The notes: generated by a model from the letters alone, not told the origin. A stretch of 64,000 bases of DNA from Rhodopseudomonas palustris JSC-3b (GCA_000504425.1 KI632513.1:199130-263129); one strand, 5' to 3'. Shown: positions 50,870-60,876, numbered from the stretch's first letter. A program made the numbers and translations.

Positions 50870-51255
50870 GTGTCAGAGAGCCGTTTTGGCTGACCCGTCA
50901 GATGATCGTCGCCATCCACGGCGAGCAACTGGCGATTCACGGGGGCGCGGCCGGTCTGCGCGACGCGGCCATGCTCGGTTCCGAGCTTGATCGGTTGCGC
51001 AACAAATGGAGCTGCGAGGGCGCCGAGCTGCCGGAATTGGCGGCCGCCTATGCTTATGGCATCGCAAGCAATCATCCATTTGTCGACGGCAACAAGCGCA
51101 TATCGCTGCTGGCGCTCCATACTTTTCTCGGTGTCAACGATATCGACTTCATCGCGCCCGAAGCGGAAGCGGCCGCCATCATCCTTGCGCTCGCTGCCGG
51201 CGAGGTCAGCGAGGCGTCGCTGACGCGCTGGATTAGGGACAATTGGCCGGCCTGA
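50866..51255 (+). CDS. doc: Death-on-curing (Doc) family toxin
   Basis: 129-aa Fic-fold protein of the Doc group. The active-site motif is HPFVDGNKR (His70 onward); Lys in place of the second Gly-Arg pattern of AMP-transferring Fic proteins indicates a Doc-type kinase. Doc from phage P1 phosphorylates EF-Tu and stops translation. Residues LTRQMIVAIHGEQLAIHGG and DAAMLGSELDR also fit. GTG start overlaps the antitoxin gene. Antitoxins of Doc are usually Phd-like; an AbrB partner is the less common version. Confidence 0.92.
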   Translation: MSVREPFWLTRQMIVAIHGEQLAIHGGAAGLRDAAMLGSELDRLRNKWSCEGAELPELAAAYAYGIASNHPFVDGNKRISLLALHTFLGVNDIDFIAPEAEAAAIILALAAGEVSEASLTRWIRDNWPA

Positions 51256-51494
51256 ACGCCCCTCTGCAACAGGCTGCCAAGACTACGTCGCAACAGCGCT
51301 TCGACTATTGCAATCGCCTCCGAACAGCTTGTCATGTTTGCGCGTTGAGTTCAGATTTCGCGCGCTGGGACAACTGCGGCCTACTTTTGGAATACGCCGA
51401 AAATGGCAAGGCATAATTGCTGCAGTGCGGTTGCCCTCGCAATAAGATTGCGCTAATCGAAGCCCCACTTCTCGAACATTGTCCGGAGAGACGA

Positions 51495-51647
51495 ATGGCA
51501 AAGAACCGCGAAGTTGCCTACTCGACTGCTGGCGGGAACGATTATGTGGCCCATGAGCAGACCTACGAGACGTTCACCAAGCTGGTGAAGTACGGCAGCG
51601 CGGCGGTCGCCACCATTCTGGCTCTGCTGGCAATTTTCCTGACTTGA
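51495..51647 (+). CDS. aa3-type cytochrome c oxidase subunit IV
   Basis: 50-aa protein with the family pattern YVAHEQTYETFTKLVKYGSA followed by one membrane segment (AVATILALLAIFLT). It is a small accessory subunit of bacterial aa3 oxidase. The main oxidase genes are not here, so it is an orphan, 81 bases before the transhydrogenase operon. GGAG 7 nt upstream fixes ATG 51495. Confidence 0.92.
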   Translation: MAKNREVAYSTAGGNDYVAHEQTYETFTKLVKYGSAAVATILALLAIFLT

Positions 51648-51728
51648 TTCGTAGCGGAGCGCGCCGTTCACGCGGCGCTCTCGTTGGCTTGCTCGCTCAC
51701 GCGCGGGCTGTGCGCCGCCGGAGGCTCT

Positions 51729-52856
51729 ATGAAGATTGCTGTTGCGAAAGAACTAGATCCAGCTGAACCGCGCGTTGCGGCGACGCCGGACACGGTGAAA
51801 AAACTGAAGGCGCTGGGGGCCGAGATCGCGGTCGAACCCGGTGCTGGTATCAAGTCCGGGATCCTGGACAGTGATTTCACCGCCGTTGGTGCCACGGTCA
51901 GCGCTGATGCGCTGAAGGATGCCGATGTCATTTTCAAGGTGAAGCGTCCGGAGGCTTCCGAGCTCGCCAAGTACAAGCGTGGTGCGCTGGTGCTGGCGAT
52001 CATGGACCCCTATGGCAATGACGCGGCGCTGAAGTCGATGGCCGACGCCGGTATCGTCGCCTTCGCGATGGAGCTGATGCCGCGCATCACCCGCGCCCAG
52101 GTGATGGACGTGCTGTCCAGCCAGGCCAACCTCGCCGGCTATCGTGCCGTGATCGACGCTGCCGAAGCGTTCGGCCGCGCCATGCCGATGATGATGACCG
52201 CGGCCGGCACCGTGCCCGCTGCCAAGGTGTTCATCATGGGCGTCGGCGTTGCCGGTCTGCAGGCGATCGCCACCGCGCGCCGTCTCGGCGCGATCGTGAC
52301 CGCGACCGACGTGCGTCCGGCCACCAAGGAGCAGGTGGAAAGCTTGGGCGCCAAGTTCCTCGCCGTCGAGGACGAGGAGTTCAAGAACGCCCAGACCGCT
52401 GGCGGCTACGCCAAGGAAATGTCCAAGGAATACCAGGCCAAGCAGGCGGCGCTCACCGCCGAGCACATCAAGAAGCAGGACATCGTCATCACCACCGCGT
52501 TGATTCCGGGCCGGCCCGCGCCGCGCCTCGTCACCGCTGAAATGGTGAAGTCGATGAAGCCGGGTTCGGTGCTGGTCGACCTCGCGGTCGAGCGCGGCGG
52601 CAACGTCGAAGGCGCCAAGGCCGGTGAAGTCGTCGAGATCGATGGCGTCAAGATCGTGGGCTACACCAACGTCGCCGGCCGCATCGCCGCGTCGGCCTCG
52701 GGTCTGTATGCCCGCAATCTGCTGAGCTTCTTCGAGACGATGGTCAACAAGGAGAAGGCGCTGGCGGTGAACTGGGAAGACGAGCTGGTCAAGGCCACTG
52801 CTCTGACCCGTGACGGCGCCGTCGTTCATCCGAACTTCCAGCCGAAGACCGCTTAA
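51729..52856 (+). CDS. pntAA: NAD(P) transhydrogenase subunit alpha part 1
   Basis: 375-aa NAD(H)-binding subunit: [20 protein letters not shown], the RQD-like loop region [20 protein letters not shown], nucleotide-binding [20 protein letters not shown] and [15 protein letters not shown]. With pntAB and pntB it couples proton flow to NADPH formation at the inner membrane. A GGAGG precedes ATG 51729 and the next gene is 11 bases away. Confidence 0.96.
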   Translation: MKIAVAKELDPAEPRVAATPDTVKKLKALGAEIAVEPGAGIKSGILDSDFTAVGATVSADALKDADVIFKVKRPEASELAKYKRGALVLAIMDPYGNDAALKSMADAGIVAFAMELMPRITRAQVMDVLSSQANLAGYRAVIDAAEAFGRAMPMMMTAAGTVPAAKVFIMGVGVAGLQAIATARRLGAIVTATDVRPATKEQVESLGAKFLAVEDEEFKNAQTAGGYAKEMSKEYQAKQAALTAEHIKKQDIVITTALIPGRPAPRLVTAEMVKSMKPGSVLVDLAVERGGNVEGAKAGEVVEIDGVKIVGYTNVAGRIAASASGLYARNLLSFFETMVNKEKALAVNWEDELVKATALTRDGAVVHPNFQPKTA

Positions 52857-52867
52857 GGAGAGTTGCT

Positions 52868-53191
52868 ATGGAGCATGTGGTTCAGGCGGTCGATCCGTTT
52901 GTGTTTCGGCTGTCGATTTTCGTCCTCGCCGTTTTCGTCGGCTATTTCGTGGTGTGGTCGGTGACCCCCGCGCTGCATACGCCGCTGATGTCGGTCACCA
53001 ACGCGATCTCCTCGGTGATCGTGGTCGGTGCGCTGCTCGCTGTCGGCGTGTCTCTTGCTGGTGATGACACCGGCCCGTTGTGGGCGCGTGGCTTCGGCTT
53101 CGTCGCTCTGATCTTTGCTTGCGTAAATATCTTCGGCGGATTCCTTGTCACCCAGCGCATGCTGGCGATGTACAAGAAGAAGCAGAAGTGA
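52868..53191 (+). CDS. pntAB: NAD(P) transhydrogenase subunit alpha part 2
   Basis: 107-aa membrane subunit with three to four membrane segments ([60 protein letters not shown]) and a basic C-terminal tail [11 protein letters not shown]. The split of alpha into two proteins is normal in alphaproteobacteria. It lies 13 bases before pntB. Confidence 0.96.
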   Translation: MEHVVQAVDPFVFRLSIFVLAVFVGYFVVWSVTPALHTPLMSVTNAISSVIVVGALLAVGVSLAGDDTGPLWARGFGFVALIFACVNIFGGFLVTQRMLAMYKKKQK

Positions 53192-53204
53192 GTAGGGGCT
53201 TTCG

Positions 53205-54605
53205 ATGAACGCCAATCTTTCCGCACTTCTGTATCTGATCGCCGGCGTCCTGTTCATTCTGTCGCTGCGCGGTCTGTCGTCTCCGGCCACCAGCCGTCAG
53301 GGCAACCTGATGGGTATGACTGGTATGGCGATTGCGGTTGCCACCACGCTGGCCGGTCATCCGCCGGCTGATCTGCTCGGCTGGGGTCTCGTGCTCGGCG
53401 GCATCGCCATCGGCGGTGGCATCGGCGCGGTGATCGCCAAGCGCGTGCCGATGACCTCGATGCCCGAACTGGTTGCCGCCTTCCACTCGCTGGTCGGTAT
53501 GGCCGCGGTGCTGGTCGCCGCTGGTGCGTTCTACGCTCCGGCCGCGTTCGACATCGGCGTGAAGGGTGACATCCATGGCGCGAGCCTCGTGGAAATGTCG
53601 CTCGGCGTCGCGATCGGCGCGCTGACCTTCACCGGCTCGGTGATCGCGTTCCTCAAGCTCAGCGGCCGTATGAGCGGCGCGCCCATCATCCTGCCCGCTC
53701 GGCATGTGGTGAACATCGCGCTCGGCCTCATCATGTTCGCTGCGATCGGCGTGCTGGTCGCGACCGGCAACGAATACGCCTTCTGGGTGATCACCGGCGT
53801 CGCGCTGCTGCTCGGTATCCTGATCATCATCCCGATCGGCGGCGCCGACATGCCGGTGGTGATCTCGATGCTCAACTCCTACTCGGGTTGGGCCGCGGCC
53901 GGCATCGGCTTCACGCTCGGCAACTCCGCGCTGATCATCACCGGCGCGCTGGTGGGCTCCTCGGGTGCGATCCTGTCCTACATCATGTGTAAGGGCATGA
54001 ACCGTTCGTTCATCTCGGTGATCCTCGGCGGCTTCGGCGGTGAAACCGCGGCGGCTTCCTCCTCCGGCGGTGAACAGCGCCCGGTCAAGCTCGGCTCGGC
54101 CGACGACGCGGCCTTCATCATGAAGAACGCGCAGAAGGTCATCATCGTTCCGGGCTACGGCATGGCGGTGGCGCAGGCCCAGCACGCGCTGCGTGAAATG
54201 GCCGACGCGCTCAAGGCCGAAGGCGTTGAGGTCAAGTACGCGATTCATCCGGTCGCCGGCCGTATGCCGGGCCACATGAACGTGCTGCTCGCCGAAGCCA
54301 ACGTGCCGTATGACGAGGTGTTCGAACTCGAGGACATCAACTCGGAATTCGCGCAGGCCGACGTGGCCTTCGTGATCGGCGCCAACGACGTCACCAACCC
54401 GGCCGCGGAAGAGGATCCGTCCTCGCCGATCTATGGCATGCCTGTGCTGCAGGTGTGGAAGGCCGGCACCGTGATGTTCATCAAGCGTTCGTTGGCTTCC
54501 GGCTACGCCGGCATCGACAACCCGTTGTTCTATCGCGACAACACCATGATGCTGCTCGGCGACGCCAAGAAGATGACCGAGAACATCGTCAAGGGTATGC
54601 ACTAA
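53205..54605 (+). CDS. pntB: NAD(P) transhydrogenase subunit beta
   Basis: 466-aa subunit. The N-terminal 270 residues contain eight to nine membrane segments (SVGM-type helix HSLVGMAAVLVAAGAFYAPA). The C-terminal NADP-binding domain has VIIVPGYGMAVAQAQHALRE, HPVAGRMPGHMNVLLAEA, YDEVFELEDINSEFAQADVA and FVIGANDVTNPAA. Third gene of the operon; two hairpins follow. Confidence 0.96.
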   Translation: MNANLSALLYLIAGVLFILSLRGLSSPATSRQGNLMGMTGMAIAVATTLAGHPPADLLGWGLVLGGIAIGGGIGAVIAKRVPMTSMPELVAAFHSLVGMAAVLVAAGAFYAPAAFDIGVKGDIHGASLVEMSLGVAIGALTFTGSVIAFLKLSGRMSGAPIILPARHVVNIALGLIMFAAIGVLVATGNEYAFWVITGVALLLGILIIIPIGGADMPVVISMLNSYSGWAAAGIGFTLGNSALIITGALVGSSGAILSYIMCKGMNRSFISVILGGFGGETAAASSSGGEQRPVKLGSADDAAFIMKNAQKVIIVPGYGMAVAQAQHALREMADALKAEGVEVKYAIHPVAGRMPGHMNVLLAEANVPYDEVFELEDINSEFAQADVAFVIGANDVTNPAAEEDPSSPIYGMPVLQVWKAGTVMFIKRSLASGYAGIDNPLFYRDNTMMLLGDAKKMTENIVKGMH

Positions 54606-54646
54606 CCCGATCTGCCGATCTTTCGTCAGATTTGACCACGACCCGA

Positions 54647-54727
54647 CCCGGCACCGCTTGCAGGCGGTGCCGGGGTAGATCACAAGAGCGCAGCATGCCG
54701 GTCAGGCTTGCTGCGCTCTTTTGTTTT
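54647..54727 (+). terminator. Hairpin plus rho-independent terminator of the pnt operon
   Basis: The first stem CCCGGCACCGC/GCGGTGCCGGG (54647-54674) is followed by a second, AAGAGCGCAGCA (54684-54695) with TGCTGCGCTCTT (54709-54720) and TTGTTTT. The second is a classic terminator. Confidence 0.88.
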
Positions 54728-54755
54728 CAGCTTCTGTTTTTGCGGAGAGACGATT

Positions 54756-55928
54756 TTGCCCCGCTCTGGCGCGCCGGATGCCACCAAACCCCGTGACGAG
54801 GCTGTCGTTGCCCATGTGGTCGCTGAGGCGATGCCGTCACCGCACGGGCTGCCGCTGTCGTCTTGGCTGTTTCCGGCGCTGGCGGTGACCCTGGTCGGCG
54901 CGATCACGCTGTTTCATCTCGAATTCACGCTGACGGCATCAGGCCTGACTTTCGCCTTGGCGCTGCTGGTGGTGCTGTTCGGCACGGTGTTCGCCGCGGT
55001 TCATCACGCCGAGGTGCTGGCGCATCGCATCGGCGAGCCGTACGGCACGCTGCTGCTGACGCTGTCGGTCACGGTGATCGAGGTGTCGCTGATCAGCTCG
55101 ATGATGCTCGGCGAGAAAGTGGTGCCGACTTTGGCGCGCGACACGGTGTTCGCGGTGACGATGATCGTCTGCAACGGCCTGGTCGGCGCCTGTGTGCTGA
55201 TCGGCGGTCTGCGCTTTCGCGAGCAGCAATTCCGGGTGACCGGCGCCAGCCTTTATCTGAGCGTCATCATCGTACTCGCGACCATCACGCTGGTGCTGCC
55301 CAATTACACCTTCACCGATCCCGGTCCGGTCTATTCCAGGGCGCAGCTCGCCTTTGTCAGCCTGTCGACGGTGGTGCTGTACGGGCTGTTCCTGTACACG
55401 CAGACCGTGCGCCATCGCGATTATTTCGTGACCACGGCGCCGGAAACGGCCAAGCACCAGGCTGCGCCGCAACACGAAAGCGTGCCGCTCAGTTTTGGCT
55501 TGCTGCTGGTGTCGTTGTTCGCCGTGGTGATGCTGGCGGAAAAATTCGCGCATCTGGTCGAGACCACCAGCGCCATGATCGGCGCGCCGATCGCCTTTGC
55601 GGGCCTGGTGGTAGCGGTGTTGATCCTGCTGCCGGAGAGCGTGGCCGCGATCGCCGCGGCGCGCCGCAATCAATTGCAGCGCAGTATCAATCTGGCGCTC
55701 GGCTCAGCGCTGGCGACCATCGGCTTGACGATTCCGGCCGTCGCTTTGGTGAGCCTCGTGCTCGACAAGCAGCTGACGCTGGGACTGGAAACCCAGGAGA
55801 TGGTGCTGCTGGTGCTGACGTTCTTCATCAGCATGCTGACCTTCGGCAATGGCCGCACCAACATCATGTTCGGGCTGGTGCATCTGGTGGTGTTCGCGCT
55901 GTTCGTGTTCCTGGTGTTCGTCCCCTGA
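54756..55928 (+). CDS. Ca2+/H+ antiporter (ChaA/CAX family)
   Basis: 390-aa membrane protein with 10-11 membrane segments and the two antiporter repeats: HHAEVLAHRIGEPYGTLLLT with VIEVSLISSMM, and VAVLILLPESVAAIAAARRN. The acidic residues in those repeats bind the cation. TTG 54756 is proposed because GGAGAG lies just upstream; ATG 54831 (MPSPHGLPLSSWLFPAL) is a credible alternative, giving 365 aa. It may exchange Ca2+, Na+ or K+ for protons. Confidence 0.88.
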   Translation: MPRSGAPDATKPRDEAVVAHVVAEAMPSPHGLPLSSWLFPALAVTLVGAITLFHLEFTLTASGLTFALALLVVLFGTVFAAVHHAEVLAHRIGEPYGTLLLTLSVTVIEVSLISSMMLGEKVVPTLARDTVFAVTMIVCNGLVGACVLIGGLRFREQQFRVTGASLYLSVIIVLATITLVLPNYTFTDPGPVYSRAQLAFVSLSTVVLYGLFLYTQTVRHRDYFVTTAPETAKHQAAPQHESVPLSFGLLLVSLFAVVMLAEKFAHLVETTSAMIGAPIAFAGLVVAVLILLPESVAAIAAARRNQLQRSINLALGSALATIGLTIPAVALVSLVLDKQLTLGLETQEMVLLVLTFFISMLTFGNGRTNIMFGLVHLVVFALFVFLVFVP

Positions 55929-56100
55929 ACCGCGCGACTCGCCTGCCATCCGAAGCAGGTTAAGCATCAGTTAATGCCGTAAATAAGAAATACCATCGCG
56001 CGGCAAACTTCGCGCCACATTGCCATCGATCTGTCTCACTTGCCGCGTTAATTGAACGAAAAGCTCCAGCATCGTCGGGGATGGCTGGGAGAGACGGGTA

Positions 56101-57006
56101 ATGCTCAAATACATTGGTAATATTTTCAACACCATCTTGCCGTCGGTGTTGGCGACGGTGATCGGTGCCTACATCGTTAACCATTACGTCCTTGCCAATA
56201 GGCCCGAGACGCCTCCCGCGGCGGCGAGCAGCGCCAGCGCGCCGGAGGCTAAGAAGGCCGATGAGCCGTCGTCGAAGAATGCCAGCGGCGAGACCCGGGC
56301 TGTGATGGCCCCGGTCGATGGTGAAGCCGGCAAGGGCAAGGCCGAGAAGTCAGACAAGCCGGCGGCGCGCGCATCGCAGAGCACGACGCGCGACAAGGCC
56401 ACCGCGGACAAGGCTGATAAGGCCGACAAGACTGACAAGGCGGATAAGACCGAGCGGGCCGACAAGGGCGTGCCGGCCAAGGCGGCCGCGCCGGTGGCCA
56501 GCAGCGTGGCTGCGCCGGCGGTCGAACCTGTCAGCAAGGAAGAACGTCGCGATGCGGCCGATCTCGCCCGCGCGGCGATCGAGCGGCTGCGCAGCTCCAA
56601 TGAAGTGACGCGCGGTTCTGAGCCGCATCCGCTGGAAGTGCCGCGGCAGGAGCTGCCGCGAGCTGAGCAGCGCCTGGTGGCGCCGCCGCCGTCCGCAACG
56701 GTGGCGGTGGCTGCGCCTGTCGCCCCGGCGCCTGCGGTGGTGCCGGCGCCGCCGCCAGCCACGATGGCCGCGCCGATCGCCCCGATGGCGCCAGTGCCGC
56801 CCCCGGCCGGGCCTGCGATCACCTCATCGGTGCCGACCCCGCCTGAGGCGATTGCGGCGCCGTCGCATCGCGAGGAAGCGAGCCGGCTGACGCCGCCCGC
56901 GGAGATTCCTGGTGGCCGGCGCAGCGATGCCGACGCCGGTCGCTCGGTCGGCGACGACGTGTTGTCGGCAGCGCAGTCAGTGATTCATGCGGTGATTCCG
57001 CGCTGA
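56101..57006 (+). CDS. Membrane-anchored Ala/Pro/Lys-rich protein
   Basis: 301-aa protein. One membrane segment at the N-terminus (FNTILPSVLATVIGAYIVNH, about 9-28) is followed by a long low-complexity region with KADKADKTDKADK-type repeats (about 100-120), a short helical part (DAADLARAAIERLRSSNEVT) and a Pro/Ala-rich part. It could span the periplasm as a flexible tether or bind anionic polymer. No family recognised. Confidence 0.7.
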   Translation: MLKYIGNIFNTILPSVLATVIGAYIVNHYVLANRPETPPAAASSASAPEAKKADEPSSKNASGETRAVMAPVDGEAGKGKAEKSDKPAARASQSTTRDKATADKADKADKTDKADKTERADKGVPAKAAAPVASSVAAPAVEPVSKEERRDAADLARAAIERLRSSNEVTRGSEPHPLEVPRQELPRAEQRLVAPPPSATVAVAAPVAPAPAVVPAPPPATMAAPIAPMAPVPPPAGPAITSSVPTPPEAIAAPSHREEASRLTPPAEIPGGRRSDADAGRSVGDDVLSAAQSVIHAVIPR

Positions 57007-57447
57007 CGCGACAAACACGGCGCGGCTCTGCAGATCGGCTCTGATGGAATCAGAGCCGCATCTCAGTTGATAGCAACGTATCTCGGAAATTCGCCATGCC
57101 CGCGCCTGTCGCGGGCATTGACGTTTTGAAGGTCGCTCAACATCCAAGGCATTGGCGGCGCCGGGGCGCGCACCGCCATCACGCGACTGCAGGCTCAATG
57201 GCCGTTGGTATCAGCACCGCAAGATCAGTGGGGGCGGGGATCAGCACGGCCGCGATTCGGGCAGTTCACCCTGCGCCAAAGGGGTATCCACAAACGACAA
57301 CGCCCGATCCTCGCGGACCGGACGCTCAATAGAGATCAGGCAACGAATCGTGCCGAACGATCGCGCTTATCGAACATCACAACAGCCAACGACAAAGCGG
57401 GCCACCAGGGCCCGCAATGAACGCATTGGCAGTGCGACGATCGCGAC
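57007..57447. other. Gene-free stretch with hairpin and MITE-like repeat copy 3
   Basis: 441 bases. A perfect 10-bp hairpin (CGGCTCTGAT, GGA, ATCAGAGCCG) lies at 57036-57058. The MITE-like repeat occupies about 57065-57210. No gene is supported in the remainder. Confidence 0.65.
57065..57210. repeat. MITE-like repeat, copy 3 (diverged)
   Basis: It contains GCCATGCCCGCGCCTGTCGC and the inner GACGTTTTGAAGG. Its edges GATAGCAACG (57070-57079) and CGTTGGTATC (about 57202-57211) are inverted repeats with one mismatch. It is the most diverged of the three copies. Confidence 0.7.
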
Positions 57448-57723
57448 TTAGCGAGCAGCCGGACGGGCGCCAGCGGCACCGCGGCGATCAGCGCCGAAAG
57501 CCGGCTTCGGCTTCATCGGCAGCAGGCCTTCGCGCTGCAGCTTCTTGCGGGCCAGCTTACGGGCGCGACGCACGGCTTCCGCCTTTTCGCGGGCCTTCTT
57601 CTCAGAGGGCTTCTCGTAATGACCGCGGAGCTTCATCTCGCGGAAAATGCCCTCACGCTGCATCTTCTTCTTCAGCGCCTTGAGAGCCTGATCGACATTG
57701 TTATCGCGGACGAGAACCTGCAC
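57448..57723 (-). CDS. rpsU: Ribosomal protein S21 (bS21)
   Basis: 91-aa protein: [40 protein letters not shown] and a basic helix [20 protein letters not shown]. The C-terminal extension ([20 protein letters not shown]) is typical of Rhizobiales S21. It binds the 30S platform and helps initiation. Monocistronic. Confidence 0.96.
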   Translation of the reverse strand: MQVLVRDNNVDQALKALKKKMQREGIFREMKLRGHYEKPSEKKAREKAEAVRRARKLARKKLQREGLLPMKPKPAFGADRRGAAGARPAAR

Positions 57724-57898
57724 GCGGCATCCTCTTCATTGATCGGATTGAATTTCTGAAAAAGCGAAGGGCTGACAGGAGGCCACGCCCTCTACCTTGA
57801 GGGCCGCCATGTACCAGATCGAAACGTGAAAGTCCACCTTGCCGGGGCGATCTTTCGTCGGATGCAGGGAAAACCGCTGCATCCGGCCGGTTCCGACG

Positions 57899-59011
57899 TC
57901 AGCTTTGGGGCGGTGTGGGGCCTCCGGTGACCACGGTGACATGGCCCATCTTGCGTCCGGGGCGTGCCTCGCGCTTGCCATAGAGGTGAACGGTGGCACC
58001 GGGAACCGTCAGCCAGCGCGGGAAGTCGTGGACCTCGTCGCCGATCAGATTGGTCATGGTCACCGTGCCGTGGCGAACCGCGGGGGCCAGCGGCCAGCCG
58101 GCAATGGCGCGGATATGCTGTTCAAACTGCGACACCGAGGCGCCATCCAGCGTCCAATGGCCGGAATTATGCACCCGGGGCGCGATTTCGTTGACCAGCA
58201 CCTGCAGCCCGTCGTCGCTGGGCGCCACGAACATCTCGACCGCCATCGTGCCGACATAGCCCAGCGCATTGGCGATGGTTTCGGCGATGGCGCGGGCGCG
58301 CGCCGCCACATCGTCGGCAATCGCGGCCGGGGCGCGCGACACTTTTAGGATGTGGTTGCGGTGGTCGTTTTCGGTGACGTCGAACGACACCACCTGGCCA
58401 TCGGCGCCGCGGGTCGCGATCACCGAGATTTCGCGCTCGAACGGCACGAATCCCTCGAGAATCGCCGCGCGGGTGTCGAGATTGTCCCAGATCGCGCCAA
58501 GATCGTCGCCGGGCCGGATCATCGCCTGGCCCTTGCCGTCATAGCCGAATCGGCGGGTTTTCAGCACCGCGGGCCGGCCGAGATCGGCGACCGCGTCGTG
58601 CAGCTCGGCCGCCGACGACACCGCCCGATAGGGCGCGGTCGGAATGCCAAGGCTGGTGACAAAATCCTTCTCGATCAGCCGGTCCTGGGTGGTTTCCAGA
58701 ATCCGGCAGTTCGGGCGCACCGGGCGCCGGGCTTCCAGGATGGTGGCGACCGAGGAGGGGATGTTCTCGAATTCGTAGGTGATGACATCGACGTCGGTGG
58801 CAAAGCGCTCCAGCGCCTCGACATCGGCATATTCGGCGCAGGTGGCGTATTGCACCACGTCGAACGCCGGCGAATCCGGATCGGGCGAAAACACCTGACA
58901 TTTCAGGCCGAGCCTTGCCGCGGCCAGCGCCAGCATGCGGCCAAGCTGACCACCGCCGAGGATGCCGATGGTATCGCCCGGCTTCAGCATCACCCGCTCA
59001 GCATCGCTCAC
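57899..59011 (-). CDS. purK: 5-(carboxyamino)imidazole ribonucleotide synthase
   Basis: 370-aa ATP-grasp enzyme: [68 protein letters not shown] and [15 protein letters not shown]. It carboxylates AIR to N5-CAIR in purine synthesis, using ATP and bicarbonate; PurE then rearranges the product. GTG start overlaps the purE stop (GTGA), giving coupled translation. Confidence 0.96.
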   Translation of the reverse strand: MSDAERVMLKPGDTIGILGGGQLGRMLALAAARLGLKCQVFSPDPDSPAFDVVQYATCAEYADVEALERFATDVDVITYEFENIPSSVATILEARRPVRPNCRILETTQDRLIEKDFVTSLGIPTAPYRAVSSAAELHDAVADLGRPAVLKTRRFGYDGKGQAMIRPGDDLGAIWDNLDTRAAILEGFVPFEREISVIATRGADGQVVSFDVTENDHRNHILKVSRAPAAIADDVAARARAIAETIANALGYVGTMAVEMFVAPSDDGLQVLVNEIAPRVHNSGHWTLDGASVSQFEQHIRAIAGWPLAPAVRHGTVTMTNLIGDEVHDFPRWLTVPGATVHLYGKREARPGRKMGHVTVVTGGPTPPQS

Positions 59012-59496
59012 GCGGCACCCTCCGGGTGCTCGGCGACGGCATCGGTCTGCCGCTTGCGCCAAGCCGCCAGCCGGGTGGCCAGCGCCTCGTCCTGCAGCGC
59101 CAGCACGCTTGCGGCCATCAGCGCCGCATTGACGGCGCCGGCCTTGCCGATCGCCAACGTGCCGACCGGGATGCCCGCCGGCATCTGCACGATCGAATAC
59201 AGCGAATCGAGCCCCGACATGGTTTTCGATTCGACGGGAACGCCAAACACCGGCAGTTCCGTCAGCGAGGCGGTCATGCCGGGCAGATGGGCGGCGCCGC
59301 CGGCCCCGGCGATCACCACCTGATAGCCTGCCGCCTTGGCGCCTTTGGCGAACTGGTAAAGCCGCTCCGGGGTGCGATGGGCGGAAACGATCTTTGCATG
59401 ATGCGCAACGCCGAGGGCCGTCAGGGTGTCGGCGGCGTGCCGCATGGTATCCCAGTCCGACTGGCTTCCCATGATGATCGCAACAGGAACGGTCAT
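59008..59496 (-). CDS. purE: N5-carboxyaminoimidazole ribonucleotide mutase
   Basis: 162-aa class I Pur[61 protein letters not shown] and [20 protein letters not shown]. The conserved SAHRTPE and GGAAHLPG loops bind the substrate. First gene of the purEK operon. Confidence 0.97.
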   Translation of the reverse strand: MTVPVAIIMGSQSDWDTMRHAADTLTALGVAHHAKIVSAHRTPERLYQFAKGAKAAGYQVVIAGAGGAAHLPGMTASLTELPVFGVPVESKTMSGLDSLYSIVQMPAGIPVGTLAIGKAGAVNAALMAASVLALQDEALATRLAAWRKRQTDAVAEHPEGAA

Positions 59497-59617
59497 TCCA
59501 TCAGTTCTTCCGAATTTCCATGAAGATAGCCAGGAGGGGAGCGAACCACCTCATAAACTGGCAAAGCGACCAGAATGGACTATCCTTTATTCATGAAGAG
59601 CGGCAAGCCTTGATTGC

Positions 59618-60358
59618 ATGACCATTCCCTCCAAAGCGACGAAAGCTATAAAGCGCCGCTCCGAAGCCGTCGCGGCGCCGAGTGACGCAGCCGGGGCAGG
59701 GAAACCGGGCAGGCCGCGGCAGTCGAGCAAGCCAGAACAGCGGGAACCGGCAGACGCCGCTTTGCAGCTCAAGGCGGCCAAACAGCAGATCCGGCGCCTG
59801 AAAGCGCAGCTTGCCGCCGCGCTCGCCACGGTGGACGAGTTGCGGGCCTGCGCAGATACCGATTTCTTGCTAGGCATTCTCAATAGGCGCGGTTTTGAGC
59901 GCGAGCTTGATCGCGCGGTCGCCTATATCAAGCGTTATGGCGCCAGCGGCGCGCTGATCATGATCGATGTCGATCGGTTAAAGCCGATCAATGATCGGTT
60001 CGGCCATGCCGCCGGGGATGAGGTGTTGAAGGCGGTGGTCGCCGAGATGCTGCGCCAGGTGCGCGCCTCTGACGTGCTGGCCCGGCTGGGCGGCGACGAA
60101 TTCGTGCTGCTGCTGTGGAATCTCAGCGCCGCGGACGCGGAAGCCAAGGCGGTCAATCTGGAAAACGCCGTGGACATGCTGCGCTTCCATTTTGGCGGCG
60201 AGCTTGCGCAAGCCGGTATTTCGACGGGCGTCGCCATGCTCGGTCCGCAATCCGATGCGCGCGAGGCGATGGCTGCGGCCGATCGGGCCATGTATGCGCG
60301 CAAGCAAGTTCGGCGCCGCCTGGCGGCGGAAGCAGGCGCGGTGATCGCTACGCGATAA
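59618..60358 (+). CDS. Diguanylate cyclase (GGDEF), soluble
   Basis: 246-aa protein. A basic, low-complexity N-terminus (to about 45) and a helical segment (LQLKAAKQQIRRLKAQLAAA, about 49-68), probably a dimer coiled coil, precede the GGDEF domain. The active site RLGGDEFVLLL is intact and an inhibitory-site RxxD (RASD) lies five residues before GGDEF, so product feedback is likely. It makes c-di-GMP. No membrane or sensory domain is present. Confidence 0.92.
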   Translation: MTIPSKATKAIKRRSEAVAAPSDAAGAGKPGRPRQSSKPEQREPADAALQLKAAKQQIRRLKAQLAAALATVDELRACADTDFLLGILNRRGFERELDRAVAYIKRYGASGALIMIDVDRLKPINDRFGHAAGDEVLKAVVAEMLRQVRASDVLARLGGDEFVLLLWNLSAADAEAKAVNLENAVDMLRFHFGGELAQAGISTGVAMLGPQSDAREAMAAADRAMYARKQVRRRLAAEAGAVIATR

Positions 60359-60554
60359 TGTCGGGGGTGATCTGATCTTCGATGAACGCGATGCGATCGC
60401 GCAGCACCAGCTTGCGCTTCTTCAGCCGCTGTAATCGGAGCAGGTCTGGCGCCGGCGAATGATGCAATGCATCGATTGCTGCATCGAGGTCGCGATGTTC
60501 CTGCTGCAGCTTGGTGAGCTCGGCGATCAGTTCGCCCTGATCTTGGTCGTTCAT
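60348..60554 (-). CDS. DUF465 (YdcH-like) small coiled-coil protein
   Basis: 68-aa protein: GELIAELTKLQQEHRDLDAA, HHSPAPDLLRLQRLKKRKLV and LRDRIAFIEDQITPDIIA. It fits DUF465, short helical hairpins of unknown function common in alphaproteobacteria. ATG 60554 is the usual family start, although its ribosome binding site is weak. Its end overlaps the end of the GGDEF gene by 11 bases (converging). Confidence 0.85.
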   Translation of the reverse strand: MNDQDQGELIAELTKLQQEHRDLDAAIDALHHSPAPDLLRLQRLKKRKLVLRDRIAFIEDQITPDIIA

Positions 60555-60876
60555 GAGGCCGTTGATTTTGGATCGCTGCATTGCGATCGAGGACATTCGA
60601 GACGTGCGGCGAATTATCGCTCCCTGGCGGCGGTCTCGCAAGCAGCACTCGCAAAAGATCGTCAGTGCGCGTGAAAGCAGGCCAAAACCCGGCGCGGTTG
60701 CACCACAACATGCGCATTGCCGCAAATCCCTGCGACGCTAGGCCATTCACGGTTCGTTGCCGATGCTCCTTAAGACGCATGACGTTTTCGGGATTTCGAT
60801 CGACAGACGCATTGAGTGATGTACACTCACTACTACCTACAGTCTGAAGTTCAATCGCACACCGAGGAGGTTGGAT
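60555..60876. other. Spacer between two divergent DUF465 genes
   Basis: 322 bases with no supported gene. Near 60815-60830 there is an imperfect inverted repeat GAGTGATGTACACTC about 50 bases before the rightward DUF465 gene, a possible operator. Confidence 0.5.

Noticed and set aside
53148-54683. A 511-codon open frame on the minus strand
   Set aside because: It is antisense to pntB and very rich in His, Arg and Asp, typical of a shadow frame.
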